A stretch of DNA of 5,673 bases from Rhizobacter sp. (GTDB taxonomy: Bacteria; Pseudomonadota; Gammaproteobacteria; Burkholderiales; Burkholderiaceae_C), in NCBI GenBank assembly GCA_025351675.1, contig JANXVK010000103.1, positions 1 to 5,673 of the forward strand, read 5' to 3'. Of this stretch, positions 1-5,202 are shown in pieces (positions within the stretch are counted from its first letter, which is position 1; each line of letters starts with the position of its first letter). The notes below the pieces were generated by a model. It was not told where the DNA came from. It worked only from the letters and a program-made list of their open reading frames with translations, and ran no database searches. The translations under genes and the position numbers were made by a program.

Positions 1-2
1 AG

Positions 3-917
3 CCGGTGAAGCCACGCGCGAATCGCCTTGCCGAGGCGCTCGCGGCACCGAAGCCGAAAGAGCCGCCGAACCCCGCGAACAACACCGCGCAGGAAGAGCT
101 TACCTTCGACACGACCTTCACGTTCTCCGACCGCGAGCGTCTGCAGCAAGCCGATTTCGAGAGCATGACGACGGCCGAATTCGAGCTTGCGAAGAAGCTT
201 GCCGAGCAACTGCCGCTGCCGGTCCAGCCGGTGCGCCGCCGCCGCCATGAGCGCGCGTCGAATCGGCAGAACGGCGGCTCGCTCGACCTGCGCAGCACGA
301 TGCTCGGCATGGCGCGCCAGCCGCACACCTTGCTGCCCGCGTTCACGCGCCCGCGTCGCGAGACGCCGACGCTGGTCGTGCTGCTCGACATCTCCGGCTC
401 GATGGAGCGCTACGCGCGTTTGCTGCTGCATTACGTGCACGGCCTGACGCGGCGCTACCTCAAGGTCCACACGCTGACCTTCGGCACGCGCCTGACCAAC
501 ATCACGCGCAGCCTGCAGCACCGCGATCCTGACCAGGCACTGCAACTCGCCGACGCGCAGGTACACGACTGGAAAGGCGGCACGCGCATCGCGACCTGCC
601 TGGCCGAGTTCAACCACCTCTGGGCGCGGCGGCTGCTCGGCTCGAACGCGGCCGTGCTGCTGATGACCGACGGCCTCGACCGCGACGAGCACGGCGACCT
701 CGCGCGCGCCGCTGCTCAGTTGCGCCGCATGGCGCACCAGATCGTCTGGCTGAATCCCTTGCTGCGCTTTGACGGCTTCGAGCCCCGCGCCGCCGGCGTG
801 CGCGCGCTGCTCCCGAACGTCGATCGCTTTCTGCCGGTCCACAATCTGGCCAGCCTCGCCGACCTCGGCAGGGCCTTGCGCGCACCGACCGTCGCACCCT
901 CATCACTTCTGGCATAA
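3..917 (+). CDS. coxE: CoxE-like VWA-domain protein, 5' truncated
   Basis: This is a von Willebrand factor A protein of the CoxE family, which works with a MoxR/CoxD-type AAA+ ATPase in maturing molybdenum hydroxylases such as aerobic CO dehydrogenase; it is probably cytoplasmic. The frame stays open to the left edge, so the GTG at 6 is probably internal. About 303 residues are visible, and family members are usually nearer 400, so an N-terminal part is missing. Numbering from that GTG, the metal-ion-dependent adhesion site is complete: DISGS at 128-132, the threonine in GGTRI (T193), and the aspartate in MTDG (D222). The segment before the VWA domain is charged (RRRRHER, 77-83) and is followed by the family-typical stretch RSTMLGMARQ. 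The WLNPL near residue 248 is also typical of CoxE. The gene stops 8 bases before the coxG-like gene. The family call is strong; the exact partner enzyme is inferred from the neighbours only. Confidence 0.88.
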   Translation, partial: PVKPRANRLAEALAAPKPKEPPNPANNTAQEELTFDTTFTFSDRERLQQADFESMTTAEFELAKKLAEQLPLPVQPVRRRRHERASNRQNGGSLDLRSTMLGMARQPHTLLPAFTRPRRETPTLVVLLDISGSMERYARLLLHYVHGLTRRYLKVHTLTFGTRLTNITRSLQHRDPDQALQLADAQVHDWKGGTRIATCLAEFNHLWARRLLGSNAAVLLMTDGLDRDEHGDLARAAAQLRRMAHQIVWLNPLLRFDGFEPRAAGVRALLPNVDRFLPVHNLASLADLGRALRAPTVAPSSLLA

Positions 918-925
918 AGCACCTC

Positions 926-1519
926 ATGGAACTCCAAGGCGAACGCCTCATCCCTGCCTCCGTCGACGCCACTTGGGCGTCGCTCAACGACCCCGAGGTG
1001 CTCAAGGCCTGCATCGCGGGCTGCGAATCGCTGGAGCGCACCGGCGACGACACGATGACGGCGGTGGTCGCGCTGAAAATCGGCCCGGTCAGCGCGCGCT
1101 TCAAGGGCAACCTCGCGATGACCAACATCAACGCGCCGAACGGCTACACGATCAACTTCGACGGGCAGGGCGGCGTCGCCGGCTTCGGCAAGGGCTCGGC
1201 CGACGTGGCGCTGACCGCGCAAGGCGAGCAGCAGACGCTCTTGAAGTACAACGCGCGCGCGACTGTCGGCGGCAAGATGGCGCAGATCGGCTCGCGCCTG
1301 ATTGACGCGACCGCCGGCAAGATCACCGAGGATTTCTTCAAGGCCTTCGAGGCGCATCTGCAGGCCAGCGCGGCGCCGGTCGGCGCGGCTGAAGGCGCGT
1401 CCGCGTCGACCGCGCCTGTCGTGGTGGCCTCGGCCGACCCGGACGGCAGCATGACCAAACTCGCGTGGCTGATCGGTGCCGTGATCGTGCTCGCGACCCT
1501 CTATTTCGTGATCCGCTAG
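926..1519 (+). CDS. coxG: CoxG-like SRPBCC protein with C-terminal membrane anchor
   Basis: This is a CO dehydrogenase subunit G family protein (SRPBCC/START-like fold, a hydrophobic ligand-binding cavity), 197 residues. Family members are accessory to molybdenum hydroxylases and are linked to attaching the enzyme to the membrane or to the quinone pool. Residues 1-145 form the domain: MELQGER start, DPEVLKACIAGCESLE at 22-37, and a GGKMAQIGSRLID motif at 115-127. An Ala/Pro/Ser-rich linker (about 147-176) then leads to one hydrophobic helix at about 178-195, with FVIR at the end. This looks like a tail anchor with the domain in the cytoplasm. The ATG at 926 is chosen because MELQGE is the usual family N-terminus. 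No clear Shine-Dalgarno precedes it, so translation may be coupled to coxE, whose stop is 8 bases upstream. The gene stop overlaps the ribosome binding site of the next gene. The family call is firm; the ligand is unknown. Confidence 0.9.
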   Translation: MELQGERLIPASVDATWASLNDPEVLKACIAGCESLERTGDDTMTAVVALKIGPVSARFKGNLAMTNINAPNGYTINFDGQGGVAGFGKGSADVALTAQGEQQTLLKYNARATVGGKMAQIGSRLIDATAGKITEDFFKAFEAHLQASAAPVGAAEGASASTAPVVVASADPDGSMTKLAWLIGAVIVLATLYFVIR

Positions 1520-1522
1520 GAG
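1518..1522 (+). promoter_or_regulatory. Ribosome binding site of xdhC/coxI-like gene
   Basis: AGGAG lies 7 bases before the ATG at 1530 and shares two bases with the TAG stop of the coxG-like gene. It fixes the start of the XdhC protein and implies close translational linkage with coxG. Confidence 0.8.
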
Positions 1523-1529
1523 CCCTTCG

Positions 1530-2528
1530 ATGGACAGTCTCGACCTGCAGGTGCTCGCTCAAGCGCGCGACTGGTTCAACGCCGGCCACAAGGTCTGGCT
1601 CGTGACCGTGATCGAGACCTGGGGTTCGGCGCCGCGCCCGCCCGGTGCACTGCTGTGCCTGCGCGGCGATGGCCTCGTCGCGGGTTCGGTCTCGGGTGGC
1701 TGCGTCGAAGACGACCTGATCGACCGGCTGCGCCATGGCGAGCGCGTCGCCACGCCCTCGCTGATCGCCTACGGCGTGACCAAGGAAGAGGCTGCGCGAT
1801 TCGGCCTGCCGTGCGGCGGCAACCTGCGGCTCGTCCAGGAGCCGCTGCAAAGCGTCGCGTGGATCGACGACATCCTCGCGCGCACCGCACGGCACGAGCT
1901 GGTCGCGCGGCGCATGAGCCTCGCGACCGGCGCAGTCACGGTCGAATCCGCGTCACGCGGCGACGTGTTCGCGTTCGACGGCCAGCAGCTCGTCGCGTTG
2001 TTCGGCCCGCGCTGGCGGCTCTTGATCATCGGTGCCGGCCAGCTCTCGCGCGCGGTCGCGCAGATGGCGCTGGCGCTCGACTTCGAGGTGATCTGCTGCG
2101 ACCCGCGCGAGGAATACAACCTGACCTGGGACGTGCCCGGAACGACCTTCAGCAAGGCGATGCCCGACGACCTCGTGCTGGAGTTGCAGCTCGACCCGCA
2201 CAGCGCGGTCGTCGCCGTCACGCACGACCCGAAGCTCGACGATCTGGTGCTGCTCGAAGCACTCAAGTCACCTGCGTTCTACATCGGCGCGCTCGGCTCG
2301 CGTGGCAACACCGCCAAGCGCCGCGAGCGGCTCGAGCTGTTCGATCTGACGCCGGCCGAGATTGACCGGCTCCATGGCCCGATCGGCCTCGACATCGGCG
2401 CGAAGACGCCCGCCGAGATCGCCGTCGCCATCGTCGCCGAGATCGTGTCGGTCAAGAACGGCGTGCTGCTGAAGCAGAAGAAGGAAGGTTCGGCGATACC
2501 GGCCGGACGCCTCCAAGCTCAGAGCTGA
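1530..2528 (+). CDS. XdhC/CoxI-family molybdenum hydroxylase maturation protein
   Basis: This 332-residue protein has the full XdhC/CoxI layout. In the family, XdhC binds molybdenum cofactor, supports its sulfuration and hands it to the target hydroxylase; CoxF and CoxI are the CO dehydrogenase counterparts. The N-terminal XdhC_CoxI domain (about 10-105) shows GSAPRPPGA at 32-40, GSVSGGCVE at 52-60 with Cys58, and GLPCGG at 92-97 with Cys95. These two cysteines are the conserved candidates for cofactor or sulfur handling. The C-terminal Rossmann domain (about 160-310) starts with IIGAGQLSRA at 166-175 and carries THDPKLD at 231-237, YIGALGSR at 251-258 and GPIGLDIGAKTPAEIAVAI from 283. It is the last gene of the plus-strand operon, and its 3' end overlaps the convergent cardiolipin synthase gene by 10 bases. 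The family is near certain. Whether it is the XdhC, CoxF or CoxI orthologue cannot be decided here, so no symbol is given. Confidence 0.93.
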   Translation: MDSLDLQVLAQARDWFNAGHKVWLVTVIETWGSAPRPPGALLCLRGDGLVAGSVSGGCVEDDLIDRLRHGERVATPSLIAYGVTKEEAARFGLPCGGNLRLVQEPLQSVAWIDDILARTARHELVARRMSLATGAVTVESASRGDVFAFDGQQLVALFGPRWRLLIIGAGQLSRAVAQMALALDFEVICCDPREEYNLTWDVPGTTFSKAMPDDLVLELQLDPHSAVVAVTHDPKLDDLVLLEALKSPAFYIGALGSRGNTAKRRERLELFDLTPAEIDRLHGPIGLDIGAKTPAEIAVAIVAEIVSVKNGVLLKQKKEGSAIPAGRLQAQS

Positions 2529-3916
2529 AAACCCATCCACAGCACCAGTCCCTCGGCGATGTCGGCGAACAGCCCGGCGGGTTTCGGCTCCAGGCGTTCT
2601 GCGCTGGCCATCTCGTGCTCGAACCACGACGCGAATCGCGTGATCGCTTCGCGGTCGTGGAAGGCCACCATCAGTTCGTAGTTCAGGAACAGGCTGCGGC
2701 TGTCGAGATTGGCCGAGCCGGCGAGCGCGAGCGTGTCGTCGATCACCGCGAGCTTGGCGTGGATCATGTGCGGCACGACCCAGAGATTGGCGCCTGCATC
2801 GGCGAGCGCACGCAGCGAGCGGCGGCGCGCGATGTCCGACATGCGGTGGTTCGAGCGCGCGGGCAACAGCAAGTCGACCTGCACGCCGCGCCGCGCCGCC
2901 AGGCACAGGGCAGTCAGCAGCGCCGCGTCGGGCACGAAGTAGGGCGTGACCAGCGCGACGCGGCGGCGCGCGCGGTAGGCCGCGGTGACGAGCATCGAGT
3001 ACACCGTGTCGTCGGCCTGGTCGGGGCCGGAGGCGATCATCTGCGCGCACGCGATCGGCACCGCACCGGGCCGCGGGCCTTCGATCTCGATGTGGCGCTT
3101 GCGTCCGTTCGCGAACGCCCAGTCGTGCTCGAACAGCGCGCTTGCCTGGCGCACGAACGAGCCGCCCAGGTCAAAGCTGAGGTCGCGCCACGGCGGCGTG
3201 CCGGGTTTGCCGTCGAAGTACTCGGCGGCGAGGTTGCGTCCGCCGCACCACAGGTGCTGCGTGTCGAAACCAGCATCGGCGACCAGCAGCTTGCGGTGAT
3301 CGCGCAGGTTGGTGCGACCTTTCAGCGGCGAGTGCAGCGGCGGCACGAACAGCGTGAGCTGCACGCCGGCCGCGCGCAGCGGCCGCAGGCTCGGGCGCCG
3401 GCTCATCAGGCTGCCCAGGCCGTCGAGCATCACGCGAACCTGCACGCCGGCGCGGGTCTTCTTGATCAGGCGATCGACCAGCGCGTGGCCGACCGCGTCG
3501 CGGCCGATGATGAAGGTACACAGGTCGATCGTGTGCTGCGCGCCGTCGAGGGTCTGCCACAACGCAGCGAGCGCGGCGGCGCCATCGGCGTGGATGCGCA
3601 GGTCGTCGTAGGGCGCCGGCTGCGGCTGGCCGAGCGCCAGCGCGGTCTGGATTGCCCACGGCCCTTCTGCATCGGTGGCCGGCAGCGCGAGCAGCGGCCG
3701 GTTGCGTGGCCGCGCCTGCTTGCGCGAGCCGAACATCAGGAAAGCCGGCAGCGCGAGGTAGGGCATCAGCAGAATGAACAGCACCCACGCGATCGCTGCG
3801 GTCGGGTGGCGGCGCTGCTGCAGCACGTGCGCGGTGATCGTGTACAGCAGCACCGCGACGACCGTTACCAGACCGTGGACGGTCAGCCAGTAGGCGAGGG
3901 TCAGGCCATGAAACAT
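2519..3916 (-). CDS. cls: Cardiolipin synthase / phospholipase D-like membrane protein
   Basis: This 465-residue protein has the architecture of bacterial cardiolipin synthases of the ClsA type, which condense two phosphatidylglycerol molecules into cardiolipin and glycerol at the inner membrane. Two hydrophobic segments at about 9-31 and 39-63 (with AIAWVLFILLMPYLALPAF) form the usual PLDc_N anchor. Two phospholipase D repeats follow. The first HKD motif is H207-x-K209-x4-D214 (HRKLLVAD), followed by GGRNLAAEY. The second is H386-x-K388-x4-D393 (HAKLAVID), followed by GSANLDSRS. Both active-site halves are intact and the length is normal. The ATG at 3916 gives the expected start just before the first membrane segment, but no clear Shine-Dalgarno is visible. 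The gene lies 49 bases after msrA on the same strand and is probably co-transcribed with it. A phospholipase D or other phosphatidyltransferase specificity cannot be excluded by motif alone. Confidence 0.9.
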   Translation of the reverse strand: MFHGLTLAYWLTVHGLVTVVAVLLYTITAHVLQQRRHPTAAIAWVLFILLMPYLALPAFLMFGSRKQARPRNRPLLALPATDAEGPWAIQTALALGQPQPAPYDDLRIHADGAAALAALWQTLDGAQHTIDLCTFIIGRDAVGHALVDRLIKKTRAGVQVRVMLDGLGSLMSRRPSLRPLRAAGVQLTLFVPPLHSPLKGRTNLRDHRKLLVADAGFDTQHLWCGGRNLAAEYFDGKPGTPPWRDLSFDLGGSFVRQASALFEHDWAFANGRKRHIEIEGPRPGAVPIACAQMIASGPDQADDTVYSMLVTAAYRARRRVALVTPYFVPDAALLTALCLAARRGVQVDLLLPARSNHRMSDIARRRSLRALADAGANLWVVPHMIHAKLAVIDDTLALAGSANLDSRSLFLNYELMVAFHDREAITRFASWFEHEMASAERLEPKPAGLFADIAEGLVLWMGFQL

Positions 3917-3935
3917 CGGCGCGACGTTACCGCAT

Positions 3936-3956
3936 CCGCGGCAAAGCGCGCCGCGG
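3936..3956 (-). other. GC-rich inverted repeat between msrA and cls
   Basis: CCGCGGC (3936-3942) and GCCGCGG (3950-3956) form a perfect 7-bp stem with a 7-base loop, between the msrA stop and the cls start. No T tract follows it on the minus strand, so it is not a good intrinsic terminator. It could be an mRNA processing or stability stem, or could affect initiation of cls, which lacks an obvious Shine-Dalgarno. In DNA this GC-rich such a stem can also occur by chance. Confidence 0.35.
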
Positions 3957-3965
3957 CACGCAGGC

Positions 3966-4700
3966 TCAGCGCTTCGTGGCGACCAGCACCGGCTTGTCGC
4001 GGTACTGCGCCGCGAACATCGTCTTCAGGTTCGCGATCTTTGGCAGGTCGAAGGTCGCGATGTAGCCCGACTCGGGGTGCAGCGTGGCGTAGTCCTGGTG
4101 GTAATCCTCGGCCGGGTAGAACGCGGCGAGCGGTATGACTTGGGTGACGATCTTCGCCGGGAAGACTTTGGCCACATCGAGCTGCGCGACGTAGCGCTCG
4201 ACCGCCGCCTTCTGCGCATCGTTGGTCGTGAACACCGCCGAGCGGTATTGCGTACCGCGATCAGGCCCTTGGCGGTTCAGCTGGGTCGGGTCGTGGATCA
4301 CCGAGAAGAATATCTGCAGCAGCTGCGCATACGACACCTGTTTCGGGTCATACGTGACCTGCACGGCTTCGGCGTGGCCCGTCAGCCCCGAGCCGATCAT
4401 CTCGTAGCGCGCGGTCGCCCGGCCGCCGCCGCTGTAACCCGAGACGGCGTTCAACACGCCCTGGGTGTGCTGGAACACGCCCTGCACACCCCAGAAGCAG
4501 CCGCCGGCGAAGACCGCGGTTTCCTGCGCGGCCTTCGATTCGGCGGTGCCGCCGGCCAGCGGCGGGATCTTCACCGCGACTTCGGCCGCGGTCGAGGTCT
4601 GCAACTGCAGCCCGGCGACACCGAGCACGCCCACAGCGGCGAGCGCCGCGAGCGCGGAGGTCATCTGGCGGCGCGCGAGGCGGACGGGTGCTTTGTTCAT
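3966..4700 (-). CDS. msrA: Exported peptide methionine-(S)-sulfoxide reductase MsrA
   Basis: This 244-residue MsrA reduces methionine-S-sulfoxide in oxidised proteins. The catalytic motif GGCFWG has nucleophile Cys68. Other conserved residues are Tyr89 (SGYSGG), Glu111 in TGHAEAV, HDPTQ at 136-140, RGTQYRS at 148-154 and YPAEDYHQDY at 195-204. The N-terminus looks like an export signal: basic residues with a twin arginine (LARRQM, Arg10-Arg11), a hydrophobic stretch at about 15-32, and a possible cleavage after Ala39 (TAA|EVA). The protein therefore probably acts in the periplasm, via Sec or perhaps Tat. Cys68 is the only cysteine in the whole protein, so it lacks the resolving cysteines of two- or three-cysteine enzymes and would rely on an outside thiol reductant. 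The ATG at 4700 has an excellent AGGAG. The gene follows a small orphan gene and precedes cls. Confidence 0.94.
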   Translation of the reverse strand: MNKAPVRLARRQMTSALAALAAVGVLGVAGLQLQTSTAAEVAVKIPPLAGGTAESKAAQETAVFAGGCFWGVQGVFQHTQGVLNAVSGYSGGGRATARYEMIGSGLTGHAEAVQVTYDPKQVSYAQLLQIFFSVIHDPTQLNRQGPDRGTQYRSAVFTTNDAQKAAVERYVAQLDVAKVFPAKIVTQVIPLAAFYPAEDYHQDYATLHPESGYIATFDLPKIANLKTMFAAQYRDKPVLVATKR

Positions 4701-4707
4701 GGCAGTG

Positions 4708-4712
4708 CTCCT
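4708..4712 (-). promoter_or_regulatory. Ribosome binding site of msrA
   Basis: On the minus strand AGGAG ends 7 bases before the ATG at 4700. It confirms the long start that includes the signal peptide, rather than an internal cytoplasmic start. Confidence 0.8.
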
Positions 4713-4736
4713 GAGCGGATTGTCGAGTCCGGTACA

Positions 4737-4763
4737 GGTCGGCCCGGCGCGGCCGTTCTTACA
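4737..4763 (-). promoter_or_regulatory. Possible ECF-sigma-type promoter of msrA
   Basis: On the minus strand TGTAAGAA (4763-4756) is followed, 14 bases on, by CGACC (4741-4737). The TGTAA box resembles the -35 of promoters used by some oxidative-stress ECF sigma factors, whose -10 is often CGTC. The position would give a leader of about 30 bases containing the AGGAG. No good sigma-70 promoter is visible in this 96-base gap. The -10 match is imperfect, so this is tentative. Confidence 0.22.
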
Positions 4764-4780
4764 CCCTGCCGGCGGCAGGG
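4764..4780 (-). terminator. Hairpin after the small gene, possible weak terminator
   Basis: CCCTGCC (4764-4770) and GGCAGGG (4774-4780) form a perfect 7-bp GC-rich stem with a 3-base loop, 16 bases beyond the stop of the small orphan gene and upstream of msrA. On the minus strand it is followed by TGTAAGAA rather than a T run, so as an intrinsic terminator it is weak. It does mark a likely transcript boundary between the two genes. Confidence 0.42.
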
Positions 4781-4796
4781 CGGCAGGACGGAAACG

Positions 4797-5144
4797 TCAG
4801 CGCGGCTTGCGCGGCGCGATCGTCGGCGCGGCGTCGGTCGGCGCCGCGGTGAACAGCTTCGCGGCGCGGCCCTTCAGTTCGAGCAGCTCGCTCGGCGTGA
4901 CCGAGTAGTTGCCCGTCACCACGTCGACGTCGACGCGGAACTCGACGTCTTTCGCGCCGTTGGTCAGCAGGCCCGAGGTGAACTCGTAGTCTTCGCTGTC
5001 GGCCGGCAGGCCCGCCAGCTCGCTGTCGTAGTTCGCGTACTCCACGCTGCGGATCTCGCCGCTGGCGAGGTCCAGCAGTCCGGTCGACTCGATCACCGAC
5101 TCCGAGAGTTCATCGAAAATCCTGATCGGCAGCTTCAAATCCAC
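4797..5144 (-). CDS. Small acidic hypothetical protein
   Basis: I do not recognise this 115-residue protein. The GTG at 5144 is chosen because AAGGA lies 7 bases before it. An upstream in-frame GTG at 5165 would add 7 residues but lies inside a terminator-like stem and has no ribosome binding site. The first 85 residues are acidic and look rich in beta strands (LKLPIRIFDEL, IRSVEYANYDSEL, DVEFRVDVDVVTGNYSV). A probable helix follows (SELLELKGRAAKLF, about 85-98), and then a disordered Ala/Pro/Thr tail ending in basic PRKPR. There are no cysteines, no signal peptide and no membrane segment, so a soluble cytoplasmic protein is likely. It lies between the secretion ATPase gene and msrA on the same strand. 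Codon bias matches the neighbours, which supports it being a real resident gene. Its function is unknown. Confidence 0.72.
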   Translation of the reverse strand: MDLKLPIRIFDELSESVIESTGLLDLASGEIRSVEYANYDSELAGLPADSEDYEFTSGLLTNGAKDVEFRVDVDVVTGNYSVTPSELLELKGRAAKLFTAAPTDAAPTIAPRKPR

Positions 5145-5151
5145 GGTCGTT

Positions 5152-5156
5152 TCCTT
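5152..5156 (-). promoter_or_regulatory. Ribosome binding site deciding the small-gene start
   Basis: On the minus strand AAGGA (5156-5152) lies 7 bases before the GTG at 5144. It decides in favour of the shorter start. It sits immediately after the T tract of the hairpin at 5163-5187. Confidence 0.65.
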
Positions 5157-5157
5157 C

Positions 5158-5187
5158 AAAAACACGGGCGCTTGGGCGCAACCCGTG
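5158..5187 (-). terminator. Probable rho-independent terminator after the GspE/PilB gene
   Basis: On the minus strand CACGG and CCGTG form the outer stem, a 3-base bulge (GTT) follows the left arm, and GCGC-CCAA-GCGC forms the inner stem, giving about 9 base pairs. An alternative fold is a 6-bp CACGGG/CCCGTG stem. TTTTT (5162-5158) follows directly. This begins 15 bases after the stop of the ATPase gene and has the usual layout of an intrinsic terminator. It ends one base before the ribosome binding site of the next gene, so it might act as an attenuator for that gene. Confidence 0.6.
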
Positions 5188-5202
5188 ATTTTAAGGGCCG
5201 GA

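Noticed and set aside
6..8. GTG at 6 as the true start of the CoxE-like protein
   Set aside because: The frame is open upstream to the window edge, the protein would be about 100 residues shorter than usual, and no ribosome binding site can be seen; a truncated gene is more likely.
610..1357. Minus-strand open frames of 173 and 213 codons
   Set aside because: They are antisense to the well-supported coxE and coxG genes, show composition-driven Arg/Ala-rich translation and carry no ribosome binding site or motif that I can see.
2268..3050. 260-codon minus-strand open frame
   Set aside because: It overlaps cls in another frame and crosses into xdhC; the cls frame has the second HKD motif here, so this is a shadow.
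2615..4138. 507-codon open frame on the plus strand
   Set aside because: It lies antisense to the cls gene and the end of msrA, which have complete motifs. Its translation is Arg/Ala/Gln-rich without any domain, as expected of the mirror frame of GC-rich genes.
5163..5165. GTG at 5165 as the start of the small protein
   Set aside because: It lies within the right arm of a terminator-like stem and has no ribosome binding site, whereas the GTG at 5144 has AAGGA at ideal spacing.
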